Of a stretch of DNA of 64,000 bases, positions 44,086 to 53,006 are shown piece by piece (within the stretch, counting starts at the first letter, position 1; each line of letters opens with the position of its first letter). The stretch is from Butyrivibrio sp. VCB2006 (lineage in GTDB: Bacteria > Bacillota > Clostridia > Lachnospirales > Lachnospiraceae), in NCBI RefSeq assembly GCF_000420945.1, contig NZ_ATVX01000004.1, forward strand, positions 124,001 through 188,000, read 5' to 3'. Position numbers and translations under genes: made by a program. Under the pieces are notes generated by a model. The model made no database searches, was not told the DNA's origin, and saw only the letters and a list, made by a program, of their open reading frames with translations.

Positions 44086-44667
44086 TCACTTAAGTTCTAT
44101 GATGCGGGCAAAATCCAGGCCATCGGTATCTCTCGTAAATATTGTAAGTGACCCCTTGCCCTGGGCGTTTCTGATATATGGAATAAGCTTAGCTTTAAGC
44201 TCTGGTTCGATGCCTTCGAAGGGCTCGTCCATGATAAGGACGTCGCTTGGTATTGCGCAGGCTCTTATTATCTGAACTATTCGGCGCTGGCTTTTGTTTA
44301 ATTTTCTGACCGGAACCGTAAGGGCCTCAGGTGGCAGGAACTTAAGTAGTTCTTCCGTTACAGTCTCGCGAAATATCTTTTTGCTGACCATTGTCACGTT
44401 AGTGATGGCATTTAAACTCTCTACAAGTCTGTCGTCCTGGAATACCACTCCCGCATTTATAAACGGATATTTGTAATCTCCAAGGAGTCCGACTTTTCCG
44501 GAATCCGGTGAATCTAATTTAAGGATGAGCCTCATCAGTGCTGTCTTGCCACAGCCGGGCTCCCCGGTTATAACATATGAATGTTCATCTTCAATGTTAA
44601 GATTAAAGTTCTCAAGTACCTTTTTCTCCCCATAGGACTTGGAAACGTCTTTTATTTCGATTATCAA
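44086..44667 (-). CDS. Small ABC-type ATPase with degenerate signature
   Basis: 193 aa from a TTG start (GGGAGAA upstream), shorter than the usual 240-260. Walker A GEPGCGKTAL, Q-loop VVFQDDRLV and Walker B VLIMDEPFEG are intact. The signature LSGGQ is replaced by LNKSQ, and the switch histidine (usually THD) reads TRD. Resembles nitrate/sulfonate-type importer ATPases. With the permease reduced to a 35-codon piece just upstream, it is either decaying or serves a non-transport role. Confidence 0.75.
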   Translation of the reverse strand: MIIEIKDVSKSYGEKKVLENFNLNIEDEHSYVITGEPGCGKTALMRLILKLDSPDSGKVGLLGDYKYPFINAGVVFQDDRLVESLNAITNVTMVSKKIFRETVTEELLKFLPPEALTVPVRKLNKSQRRIVQIIRACAIPSDVLIMDEPFEGIEPELKAKLIPYIRNAQGKGSLTIFTRDTDGLDFARIIELK

Positions 44668-44688
44668 TGTCTTTCTCCCAACTACACA

Positions 44689-44796
44689 TTATTTTCTCTT
44701 AAAAATCTTGTCCAGGATCATAGGAATGTAAATGTAGCGAATCACGCTATCCGTGGGCATTCTGTAGACCTTGGCAAGTTCAAGTAACTCCTTCAT
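44689..44796 (-). CDS. 35-codon ORF resembling the EAA loop of an ABC permease
   Basis: The peptide (MKELLELAKVYRMPTDSV then IRYIYIPMILDKIFKRK) matches the cytoplasmic coupling loop of binding-protein-dependent permeases (EAA...G...P pattern: ELAKVYRMPTDSVIRYIYIP). AAGGGGAG precedes the ATG and it lies between larB (13 bases) and the ATPase gene (21 bases). Either a remnant of a permease gene or a free ATPase-binding peptide. Confidence 0.6.
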   Translation of the reverse strand: MKELLELAKVYRMPTDSVIRYIYIPMILDKIFKRK

Positions 44797-44809
44797 ACCG
44801 CTCCCCTTT

Positions 44810-45577
44810 TTACTTTTTATTTATCATACTGGCCAGATATCCGGCCCCGAAACCATTGTCAATATTCACCACGCTTACACCGCTGGCGCAGGAATTAAGC
44901 ATAGACAAAAGAGCTGACACACCCCCAAAGGAAGCTCCATATCCAACACTTGTAGGAACAGCAATAACAGGGCAATTTGCAAGGCCTCCAACCACGCTTG
45001 CCAAGGCTCCTTCCATTCCTGCAATGGCTATAATCACATTGGCACTCATTATTTCATCCATGGCCCTTTTCTCAAGGAGTCTGTGGATTCCGGCAACTCC
45101 AACGTCATAGAGCCTGACAACCTTATTCCCCATTATCTCGGCTGTCTTGGCTGCTTCCTCAGCAACAGGAATGTCACTGGTTCCACCGGTTGCAATCACA
45201 ATCTTTCCAACGCCATTCTTATCAACAATCTGTTCTCCGGCAATACCTACTTTGCTGTATTCATCGTAGGTAAACGCCACTTCAGCTTTCTTATTCTGTG
45301 TAAAAAAATCTGCTGATTCCTTGGACATTCTGGTTATAAGGACACTTTTTTGTCCCTTCTCAAGGAGCTTTTCCGCAATCATAAGATTCTGCTGTGGAGT
45401 TTTCCCCTGTCCAAAAATAACCTCAGCTGCTCCCTGTCTAAGTCCCCTGTGCATGTCTGGACGGGCAAAACCCATATCCTCAAAAGGGGCCTGTTTAAGC
45501 TGCATTACCGCTTCATCTATATCTGTATTTCCTGCTTTTACTGCTTCTAGCAGACTCTTAATATCCTGTTCTTCCAT
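44810..45577 (-). CDS. larB: Nickel-pincer cofactor biosynthesis carboxylase/hydrolase LarB
   Basis: 255 aa. PurE-like C-terminal half (IVIATGGTSDIPVAEEAA, GMEGALASVVGGL, PTSVGYGASFGG) after an N-terminal region with FARPDMHRGLRQGAAEVIFG. Carboxylates nicotinate adenine dinucleotide in the pathway to the nickel-pincer nucleotide of lactate racemase-like enzymes. Coupled to larE (13 bases). larC and larA are not in the window. Confidence 0.92.
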   Translation of the reverse strand: MEEQDIKSLLEAVKAGNTDIDEAVMQLKQAPFEDMGFARPDMHRGLRQGAAEVIFGQGKTPQQNLMIAEKLLEKGQKSVLITRMSKESADFFTQNKKAEVAFTYDEYSKVGIAGEQIVDKNGVGKIVIATGGTSDIPVAEEAAKTAEIMGNKVVRLYDVGVAGIHRLLEKRAMDEIMSANVIIAIAGMEGALASVVGGLANCPVIAVPTSVGYGASFGGVSALLSMLNSCASGVSVVNIDNGFGAGYLASMINKK

Positions 45578-45590
45578 ATCTTCCTCAACA

Positions 45591-46406
45591 TCAGCTCTTT
45601 TTCAGTACTTCATTCATACTACCGGACCTAAATCCCCTAAGATCCAAAGTAACATATTTAAATCCGATTTTTTCAAACTCCTGCTGCACTCTGGTCCTGA
45701 CCTCCGGGGCCATAAATCTTTCAAAGTCCGTCTCAAGTATTTCTATTCTGGCAACATTTCCATGTACCCTGCATCTTTCCTGGATAAAGCCAAGCTCTAT
45801 AAGTAAATTTTCTCCTGCCTCTATCATGGAAAGCTTTTCTCCGGTGATTTCATCCCCATATGGGACTCTTGATGCCAGGCAGGCATAGGATGGCTTATCC
45901 CAGGTGGGAAGATTCATATCCTTTGAAAGCTGCCTTATCTCAGCCTTAGTAAGTCCTGCGTATCGCAAAGGGCTCTTGATGCCAAGCTCTGCAATCGCCC
46001 TGTGCCCGGGCCTGTAGTCCCCGTCGTCATCGACGTTGGAGCCTTCCACCAGCTCTTTTATCCCGTTGTCCCCGGCTATTTCCCGCATCTTAGTAAAAAG
46101 ATGTTTCTTGCACATATAGCATCTGTCAGGCGGATTCTCGGAAAAGCCCGGAATGTCACTCTCGTCAACCATCGCAAATACCTGCTTAATTCCTCTGGAA
46201 AGGCAGAACTCCTGTGCTTCCTGTGATTCCCTCTTAGGAAAAAAACTTGATTTTGCTGTAATTGCAATTGCCTTATCTCCAAGGACTTCATGGGCAATAG
46301 CCAGCAAAAACGTGGAATCCACGCCGCTTGAAAAGGCTACGGCTACGCTTCCAAGGCCTTCCAAGTATTCTTTTAAAGTTGCTAATTTTTGGTCTATGTT
46401 ATTCAT
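45591..46406 (-). CDS. larE: Pyridinium dicarboxylate sulfurtransferase LarE
   Basis: 271 aa. PP-loop SSGVDST near 26-32 for adenylation; Cys176 in YACLASR is the family's active cysteine; Cys96 and Cys99 (RCYMCK) add the pair found in the [4Fe-4S]-dependent LarE type, so sulfur may be delivered through a cluster and not by sacrificing Cys176. First gene of the minus-strand run. No Shine-Dalgarno is visible before the ATG; TATACA 8 bases upstream hints at a leaderless message. Confidence 0.92.
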   Translation of the reverse strand: MNNIDQKLATLKEYLEGLGSVAVAFSSGVDSTFLLAIAHEVLGDKAIAITAKSSFFPKRESQEAQEFCLSRGIKQVFAMVDESDIPGFSENPPDRCYMCKKHLFTKMREIAGDNGIKELVEGSNVDDDGDYRPGHRAIAELGIKSPLRYAGLTKAEIRQLSKDMNLPTWDKPSYACLASRVPYGDEITGEKLSMIEAGENLLIELGFIQERCRVHGNVARIEILETDFERFMAPEVRTRVQQEFEKIGFKYVTLDLRGFRSGSMNEVLKKS

Positions 46407-46619
46407 AAAAAATGTGTATAATGTTTATTTGTTTGAATTTGTTTTTGTCGATAAAACAAGCATTTTAGCATACTCACACTTACTAACATTGTAACATAGT
46501 TTTATGCAATTCATTTAGAACTATAATCTGAAAATTATATAAACGTTATTTAAAATATTGCTTATGTTTTATCGTCAAAGCTTAATTTAAATAACAACGT
46601 TGTGATAGGAGTTTACAGC

Positions 46620-46817
46620 ATGCAGATACACTTATGTAAGGGCGACGAAACCCTTGAACAGGCCCTGGAATTTATCAATAACAATGACTCAGAGGGCCGC
46701 AAATTTACCTTTGACAAAGAGGCTGACCGCTGCTACATCGGTGACGAAGCCTTTGTAAACGCACCGGTACTTATCAACTACAAGAATCAGTACTGGGCTC
46801 TGCGCATAGTAGAATAA
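46620..46817 (+). CDS. Small acidic protein of unknown function
   Basis: 65 aa starting MQIHLCKGDETLEQALEF (AGGAG 8 bases upstream; a GTG six codons earlier is less likely). Ends with a short beta region (APVLINYKNQYWALRIVE). No membrane segment. Divergent from larE and 24 bases before a YczE-like gene. Confidence 0.6.
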   Translation: MQIHLCKGDETLEQALEFINNNDSEGRKFTFDKEADRCYIGDEAFVNAPVLINYKNQYWALRIVE

Positions 46818-46841
46818 TAATTAGAAGTAAGGACAAAAATC

Positions 46842-47504
46842 ATGGTCAATTCACTCAAAAAATGGTTCACAGATTATTTTCATCAGAAGGACTTTGTAAA
46901 GCGCCTGATTGTTATGAACATTGGCGTTTTCTTTATGGGATTTTTCTTATCATTCCTTATAAAGGTTAACCTTGGAACAGACCCCTGCACCTTCATGAAC
47001 CTGACCTTATCCGGTTTTATCGGCATAAGCTTCGGTAACTGGCAGCTCCTTCTTAACTCAGTGATGTTCATACTGGTACTGCTCTTTGGCAGGAAGTTCA
47101 TTGGCTTTGGAACCATTGCCAACATGGTGTTCATTGGATACATCGCCGATTTCTTCTGCTGGTTATGGGAAAAGACAATTCCGGAGCACTACTTTACCGA
47201 TATGCCCTCTAGAGCTGTAATCTTTGCTTTGGCTCTTTTCATGTTCATCATATCTGTGTCTTTCTATATCAATGCAAACATGGGAGTTTCTCCTTATGAT
47301 GCAATGCCACAGATTCTTTCAGAGAAAATACTTAAAAAAGTGCCCTTTGCAATTATCCGTATTGCCTATGACTTTTTGGTAATCGTAATCGGAGTTCTTT
47401 TCGGTGGTACCCCAAACATTGGAATTGTGCTTATGGCTCTTTTCCTGGGACCTATAATCTCAGTTGTCGGTAAATTTCTTAATAAACACGTATTCCACCT
47501 ATAA
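46842..47504 (+). CDS. YczE/YitT-like integral membrane protein
   Basis: 220 aa, five to six helices. MNIGVFFMGFFLSFLIKVNLGTDPCTFMN and the internal repeat SFYINANMGVSPYDAMPQIL are the paired half-motifs of the YczE/YyaS family. Function of the family is unclear. Its stop codon (47502-47504) is followed in the same frame, without a new start, by the signal-peptide-like start of the next protein. Confidence 0.8.
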   Translation: MVNSLKKWFTDYFHQKDFVKRLIVMNIGVFFMGFFLSFLIKVNLGTDPCTFMNLTLSGFIGISFGNWQLLLNSVMFILVLLFGRKFIGFGTIANMVFIGYIADFFCWLWEKTIPEHYFTDMPSRAVIFALALFMFIISVSFYINANMGVSPYDAMPQILSEKILKKVPFAIIRIAYDFLVIVIGVLFGGTPNIGIVLMALFLGPIISVVGKFLNKHVFHL

Positions 47505-47543
47505 AATCAAAGAAAAGTTTTAGTAGCCTTACTTTGCAGCGCA

Positions 47544-48971
47544 TTGTCCCTTGGGGGAGTGGCATGCGGAGCTGCAAATGCAGGGGAGGTCGCAGGACAG
47601 CAAAGAGGCTCAGACACAGTTACAAGCGGCTCATCGGAGAGTGCTGCGGTAGATGAGGGAAAAACAGAAACTGAAAACAAAGAGGAGGCATCAGTGAGTA
47701 AAGAATTAAAAGCCAGTCAGAAAGTAGTTATTGTTGGCCAGGATTGGGGCCCTGCAGTAACCAAAACAATACTTAAATTCGATGAAAAGATTTCAGCAGA
47801 TTCAGTTGCTGCTGATGATTTTCAGGTAAAGGAAACCAAGGAAATGTTCAACTGGGCAGCTCTTGCAGAGGGCTCAACAGAGGATCCAACCAAGCATATC
47901 GAATTCGAATCAGAAAGAAAGGTTGTGGATGCTTACACCTGCGATGAAAACGGTGAGAAATCATCCGATTCCGAATATGTAGCAGTTGAGCTTTATTACA
48001 GCCCTGATGAGGGATCACCATTCTGCTATGACATGTTTAAGGGTAACAACACAATCTGCGATCCCTATAATCTTGCAGTAACTCTTGCTGATGGACAGAC
48101 TATTGCTGCAGAGTCAGGTGATGAGATCATAGCTGTGGCAGTTGATGATAAGGTAGACTTTGACAGCGCCATTTATCCTCAGCTTGCAGGTACGGATATG
48201 AAGGGATCTTTTACCGGCGCAGAGGGACATACAATCTGCTATGCTTCCTATGAACCGGAAGCAGACGGAAACAAGCATCCACTTGTAATCTGGCTCCACG
48301 GCGCCGGAGAAGGCGGAGCAGATCCAAGACTTAACACACTTGGCAACGAAGTTACAGCTCTTTACAGTGAAGAATTCCAAAAGGTAATGGGAGGCGCCTA
48401 TGTTCTTGCTCCTCAGTGCCCTACCTTCTGGATGCAGTACGACGAAACAGGAAACTGGATGGATAACTCAGGCGTTGATTCAGTATACCTTCATGATCTG
48501 AAAGAACTTATTGATTCCTATGTAGAATCTCATGCGGATGTTGATGCAGACAGAATCATTATCGGCGGTTGCTCAAACGGTGGCTACATGACGATGGATA
48601 TGATCATGAACTATCCTGATTTCTTTGCTGCAGCATTCCCTATCTGTGAAGCTTACAGCAACGCCGGCATTACAGATGCTCAGCTTGAAGCAATCAAAGA
48701 TCTTCCAACCTGGTTCATCTATGCCAAGAATGATACAACAGTAGATCCTACAGCCTTTGAGGAGCCAACACTTGCACGCCTTAATGCTATCGGAGCAAAT
48801 GTACACACCAGCGTATTTGATGATGTTCACGACACTTCAGATACCTTCAAGGGCCAGGATGGCAATGCATATCAGTACATGGGACACTGGTCATGGATCT
48901 ATTTCTTCAACAATGAGTGTGAAGAAAATGGTGTAAACATGTGGCAGTGGCTCAGTGAGCAGCATAAATAA
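47544..48971 (+). CDS. Secreted alpha/beta-hydrolase esterase, start region damaged
   Basis: 475 aa from a TTG, but the in-frame bases before it (47514-47543) encode KVLVALLCSA, which with SLGGVAC makes a normal lipoprotein signal peptide, and no ATG, GTG or TTG or ribosome site precedes it. So the true start has been lost or the frame is read through the stop of the gene before. Mature part: acidic linker, beta domain, then a hydrolase with LWLHGAGEGGADPRLN-like oxyanion region, nucleophile Ser344 in GGCSNGG, Asp in KNDTTVDP and His in MGHWSW. Similar to feruloyl/acetyl-xylan or polyhydroxyalkanoate-type esterases. Confidence 0.7.
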   Translation: MSLGGVACGAANAGEVAGQQRGSDTVTSGSSESAAVDEGKTETENKEEASVSKELKASQKVVIVGQDWGPAVTKTILKFDEKISADSVAADDFQVKETKEMFNWAALAEGSTEDPTKHIEFESERKVVDAYTCDENGEKSSDSEYVAVELYYSPDEGSPFCYDMFKGNNTICDPYNLAVTLADGQTIAAESGDEIIAVAVDDKVDFDSAIYPQLAGTDMKGSFTGAEGHTICYASYEPEADGNKHPLVIWLHGAGEGGADPRLNTLGNEVTALYSEEFQKVMGGAYVLAPQCPTFWMQYDETGNWMDNSGVDSVYLHDLKELIDSYVESHADVDADRIIIGGCSNGGYMTMDMIMNYPDFFAAAFPICEAYSNAGITDAQLEAIKDLPTWFIYAKNDTTVDPTAFEEPTLARLNAIGANVHTSVFDDVHDTSDTFKGQDGNAYQYMGHWSWIYFFNNECEENGVNMWQWLSEQHK

Positions 48972-48988
48972 TCAATAATTCTACGCTA

Positions 48989-49028
48989 AAAGACCACTAC
49001 GCTATGAGGCGCAGTGGTCTTATTTTTT
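48989..49028 (+). terminator. Terminator of the esterase gene
   Basis: AAGACCACT.CGC / GCG.AGTGGTCTT stem followed by ATTTTTT. Confidence 0.85.
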
Positions 49029-49056
49029 GCCCATATTCAGTTGTTAGAAAAAGAAT

Positions 49057-49302
49057 TTATCTAACTTTAACGAAAGCAACAGCTTTCTTGGTTTCAGTGT
49101 GCTCAGTCTTGCGAACGATGTTGTCCGTGTACACCTGGTACTCTGAATCGTAATACTCGTCCTGCATACTGCCGGCTCCCAACATATCAAGAGCCTTAAA
49201 TTTGCCGTATGATAGGTTCTGCTCCTTTGCCTTTACCACGTCTGACATGATTTCGATGCAGCTCTGACTCATGCCTCTTTTTGCCTTAGCGGAACTTCTC
49301 AT
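49057..49302 (-). CDS. Small basic protein of unknown function
   Basis: 81 aa; GGAGG 10 bases before ATG. Basic N-terminus (MRSSAKAKRGMSQSCIEIM), a helix (VVKAKEQNLSYGKFKALDML), then Tyr/Asp-rich part. Soluble. Convergent with the esterase. No family known to me. Confidence 0.5.
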   Translation of the reverse strand: MRSSAKAKRGMSQSCIEIMSDVVKAKEQNLSYGKFKALDMLGAGSMQDEYYDSEYQVYTDNIVRKTEHTETKKAVAFVKVR

Positions 49303-49622
49303 TATTTTATTTCCTCCGTCTCATAAGAAATTATTGAATGACTGACTTGCAAAGGCCTCTATGGCCCCTCAACCGATAACCTTTACAACAAAATTTCATT
49401 CAATGGGAACATTATATACTAATCGAAATTGAAAAGCCACTACTTTGCCAGAGTAAATCATTAAATTTTTATGAAATATTATTTCGATAGCATAAATACA
49501 GGATTTGAGAGACATGCCTCTCGTCAAATATACGCAAATAGCCATGTGTGCAATCGATATTTCGTGAACACATGGCTATTTCTTGCTTATACTTCTCACA
49601 TATTGCTATTTATCAGTAAACA
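49303..49622. other. Intergenic stretch with a strong hairpin
   Basis: No gene is supported. AAATAGCCATGTGT / ACACATGGCTATTT (49536-49581), 14-base perfect arms with an 18-base loop, ends in T-rich sequence both ways and is probably a bidirectional terminator. Confidence 0.6.
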
Positions 49623-49793
49623 TCAGCTTAGTTCATTTGCCATTCTGTATACTCTTGTGGCATTTTGTTTGATCTGATGTCTTTCTATTGAACCATCAGA
49701 AAGTCCTGAAAGTACTCTGTCATAATCTGTCTTGCAGCCCGGCATAAAGAGATCTCCGCCAGCCTTAACAACCTCAGGAGCAATCCTGCATTG
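49623..49793 (-). pseudogene. Remnant of a GH3 beta-glucosidase (C-terminal piece)
   Basis: In-frame minus-strand stretch reading IAPEVVKAGGDLFMPG, then KTDYDRVLSGLSDGSIERHQ and NATRVYRMANELS before a stop. The GxDLxMPG, LxxGxI and ATRVYRM pattern is the end of the GH3 catalytic domain. There is no start codon with a usable ribosome site upstream. It is not identical to the matching part of the full GH3 gene at 49892 (which reads AQNDLNMVN), so it derives from a second GH3 gene. Confidence 0.7.
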
Positions 49794-49891
49794 TATCCAT
49801 ACCTCCGTTTATTCGCGTTTAATATTTGGGCTGCGGATAGCATAGCCATCCGCAGCCCATAACCCCATATATTCTCTAAAAAGTACTAATC

Positions 49892-52705
49892 TTATAATTC
49901 TGTAATTCCCCTCTTGAACTCTTCCTCAAGATCCTTGGTCTTGATAAGTCTTGCAGACTTAATCTCAAGTCCTCCATTCGGGCAGAAAAGCTTCAGATAG
50001 AAGTTTCCTATAAAGGCTGGGAAAAGAGATACCTTAATTGTCTGCCACTCTTTATCCATTCCTGTAAGTGTAAAGGTTCCAAGGAACATCTTATCCTGGA
50101 AGATTGTAAGTGGAAGCTGCGCTACCTCAGGCTGGTTATCAGCTCTAAGTACAAGCTCAAAATCCATAGTGCACTTACGAGGTGCTGTAAGGACAAATAC
50201 TGTAGTAGCGTTCTTTTCCATCTTGATGTCCTTAGGATCAAGCTCTGTTATATCCTTGTCAGCCAGAACATCTATCATTTCCTGAAGCGCCATATCTTCT
50301 GCTGATACTGCTGCTTCAAGTTCCTTATCCAGGGCAGACTCTTTGCCAAGCATATGCTGGTAAGCCGGAGTCTTAAGAAGGAATCTTAAGATGTTGCCTG
50401 CGTTTCTTGCAAGTTCGCATCTAAGAAGTTTGCCTTCTTTAAGTGCCTCTTCAAGGTTATCGTGGTTTGAATTAGCCTCTGCACTGGCATTAACCATGTT
50501 AAGGTCATTCTGAGCACGAACCTGAGCTGCAACGTTCTGGTAGCTTCCCGGAGCATTCGCTTCATCATTACCCATAGCCCACCAGTCTGTCATTACGATT
50601 CCGTCAAAGCCCCACTCATCTCTAAGAAGAGTTGTGAGAAGATCGTAGCTACTTGCAGTCCAAAGACCATTCATAGGCCCGTAGGTGCTCATAAGTGCTC
50701 TTGCATTTCCTTCTCTTACTGCAAGCTCAAAGCCCTTAAGATAAATCTCACGAAGCGCTCTCTCTGAAACGATATTGTTAACTGTATGTCTCTTAAACTC
50801 CTGAGTATTTCCGGCAAAGTGCTTGATAACACCGGTTACATCATAGGTATGAAGTCCCTGAAGCTGTGCTGCAACAAGCTTACCTGTAAGGAACGGATCC
50901 TCTGAGAAATACTCAAAGTTACGTCCGTTAAGAGGGCTTCTGTGAATGTTCATACCTGGGCCAAGAAGTGCATCAATCTTATGTCTTCTAAGGTCAAGAG
51001 CTTCCCATGTAAAGAGCTCCTTATTTATTTTTTCATCAAAGGTACAAGCAAGGCATGTTCCGTTTGGAAGTGAAAATGCATGTGTTCCGCAGTCCATACG
51101 GATTCCTGAAGGGCCGTCAGCGCAGCTGGCAATAGGAATACCAAAGCCAAGAAGCTTATCTGTCACTCCGCCGTAAGCTCCGGCAACACCAGGTGTAACC
51201 TTAGGTGAGCACATTCCCTCACCTCTTACAATTGCGCAAAGGTCTTCATCAGAAAGCTGAGAAATAAATGCTTCCAGAGAAACCTTTCCTGCCTCAACAT
51301 CCTTAAGCTTATAGCCCTTATCACCTGTGAACTTATAAAGAGAAGCTTTAGGAAGTCTTTCTGCTCTCTTCTTGTTAGGATCAAGAGTTCTTGTAGGAAC
51401 CTTCTCAGTTCCCTCTGTAAGAACCCCCTTCTTATCTACAGGCTTAAGTCGCTCAAAGCTCTCTACAGGAGCGTAGGCTTCTTCACACTGCTTAACTACT
51501 TCAGTCTTATCAATTGTGAATATTCCTACTTCCTGTGCGCTTCTTACATCACTTCCTGCAAATACTGTGTAAACGCCCTCTTCCAGCACATAAGCTGATT
51601 TATGTCCGGTCAAACCGCTGTCGTCATAGGATGCAAACCAGTATTTAGGTATTTCAAATCTGATGTTCTGAGACTGTCCTGCAGCCAAAAGATCTGTCTT
51701 ATCAAATCCGATAAGAGTTCTTGAAGCCTTGCCGATCTTGCCCTGAGGAGCCTTTACATAAACCTGTACAACCTCTTTTCCGGCCACATCACCTGTATTG
51801 GCAACATGAACCTCCAGAGAAATTCCATCTTTCTTATCATAATCAAACTCGCCGGGAGCTATATCAAAGCTTGTATAGGAAAGTCCAAAACCAAATGGGT
51901 AAAGAACCTTATCCTTGGCAAATGTCTCGAAATAGCGATATCCTACATAGATATCCTCTTTCTGGTAGTTCTTTTTATCTGAACCAAAATTCTCAGTGGA
52001 AGCATAGTCACCGATGTTCTCAGCAATGGTATCAGAGAGCTTACCTGAAGGATTCACCTTACCGCTAAGTACGTCAAGAACTGCGTTTCCGCCTTCCTGG
52101 CCCCCCTGCCATACATAGGCAACTGCCTGTGGGCCAATCTCTTTTACCCACTTCATATCGATGATGTTGCCCACATTCAAAAGAACTATTGTCCTGTCAA
52201 AGGCCTTTGTAACCTTTTTAAGTGCAGCAGTCTCTTCATCTGTAAGAAGATAGCTTCCCTGCTCGTTCTTATTGTCCTGGTCTTCACCTGCTGTTCTTCC
52301 GATGATAAATACAGCAGCCTCAGACTCTTTTGCAGCCTCTTTTACCAAAGCATCGGTAAGGGGCATTTCCTTCTGGAACCATGGCTCTGCTGCCCAGCCT
52401 GCGCCGTGATCAAAAGGATTTTCCTCTACAAATTTCTCGTAGGCTCCTCTGACCTTGTCATTGACCTTGTAAAGGCCGCTATCAGCAAGGGCCTCATAGA
52501 TTCCAACCACATAGTCTACGTTGACCATACCGCCTGAACCTGTGCCTGATTTGTAATAGTTCATCTGGCTGCGGCCAAAAACCGCTACTTTAGTGCCTTT
52601 CTCAAGAGGAAGTGCCTTATTATCATTCTTAAGAAGGACTATTCCCTCTGCTGCGGCCTTTCTTGCAGTAGCCTTAAACTTCTCGATATCCCATGTTTTT
52701 TTCAT
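49892..52705 (-). CDS. GH3 beta-glucosidase with swapped domain order
   Basis: 937 aa, GGAG 6 bases before the ATG, no signal peptide (cytosolic). Starts with the GH3 C-domain (EGIVLLKNDNKALPLEKG..VAVFGRS near 18-48), then the fibronectin-III-like domain near 270-400, and only then the (beta/alpha)8 domain near 480-800, with nucleophile Asp707 in GFDGIVMTDWW and GMNIHRSPLNGRNFEYFSEDP. This inverted order is known in rumen Butyrivibrio glucosidases. Removes terminal beta-glucose or xylose units from oligosaccharides. Confidence 0.93.
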   Translation of the reverse strand: MKKTWDIEKFKATARKAAAEGIVLLKNDNKALPLEKGTKVAVFGRSQMNYYKSGTGSGGMVNVDYVVGIYEALADSGLYKVNDKVRGAYEKFVEENPFDHGAGWAAEPWFQKEMPLTDALVKEAAKESEAAVFIIGRTAGEDQDNKNEQGSYLLTDEETAALKKVTKAFDRTIVLLNVGNIIDMKWVKEIGPQAVAYVWQGGQEGGNAVLDVLSGKVNPSGKLSDTIAENIGDYASTENFGSDKKNYQKEDIYVGYRYFETFAKDKVLYPFGFGLSYTSFDIAPGEFDYDKKDGISLEVHVANTGDVAGKEVVQVYVKAPQGKIGKASRTLIGFDKTDLLAAGQSQNIRFEIPKYWFASYDDSGLTGHKSAYVLEEGVYTVFAGSDVRSAQEVGIFTIDKTEVVKQCEEAYAPVESFERLKPVDKKGVLTEGTEKVPTRTLDPNKKRAERLPKASLYKFTGDKGYKLKDVEAGKVSLEAFISQLSDEDLCAIVRGEGMCSPKVTPGVAGAYGGVTDKLLGFGIPIASCADGPSGIRMDCGTHAFSLPNGTCLACTFDEKINKELFTWEALDLRRHKIDALLGPGMNIHRSPLNGRNFEYFSEDPFLTGKLVAAQLQGLHTYDVTGVIKHFAGNTQEFKRHTVNNIVSERALREIYLKGFELAVREGNARALMSTYGPMNGLWTASSYDLLTTLLRDEWGFDGIVMTDWWAMGNDEANAPGSYQNVAAQVRAQNDLNMVNASAEANSNHDNLEEALKEGKLLRCELARNAGNILRFLLKTPAYQHMLGKESALDKELEAAVSAEDMALQEMIDVLADKDITELDPKDIKMEKNATTVFVLTAPRKCTMDFELVLRADNQPEVAQLPLTIFQDKMFLGTFTLTGMDKEWQTIKVSLFPAFIGNFYLKLFCPNGGLEIKSARLIKTKDLEEEFKRGITEL

Positions 52706-53006
52706 AATATTCTCCTGTTAGTGCTGAATGTTTCCACCGAATCCGTTCATTCCATACTTTAAGAACGCTTCTTTTCCAAGCATAATTAATTCATGGTCAT
52801 AATTATGTCTGCAATCACATTCTTTGTCAAAGACATAACGCGAAAATACTTGTTTTCGTCTGCGTCGTAATTAACTAAAACTAAAAAGCAGATCATGGTC
52901 TCCTTTCATGTTATTCAAAGAAGTCGACCCTGATCTGTTTTTTCGTTTTGTTAATTATCTCCTCGTCCGAGAACTGCGCATTTTCGCGTTTTATATCATT
53001 ACGCTC
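52706..53006. other. Intergenic stretch before the GH3 gene
   Basis: Two overlapping short minus-strand frames: 52786-52896 (36 codons, MICFLVLVNYDADENKYF.., AAAGGAG only 3 bases before the ATG) and a frame ending LGKEAFLKYGMNGFGGNIQH just before the GH3 ribosome site. They may be one small gene broken by a frameshift. I cannot support either as a gene. Confidence 0.35.

Noticed and set aside
49741..49800. Short ORF with GGAGGT and ATG (MDTMQDCS)
   Set aside because: Seven codons then a stop; overlaps the GH3 remnant and looks fortuitous.
52786..52896. 36-codon gene before GH3
   Set aside because: AAAGGAG is only 3 bases from the ATG and a second frame overlaps; not enough support.
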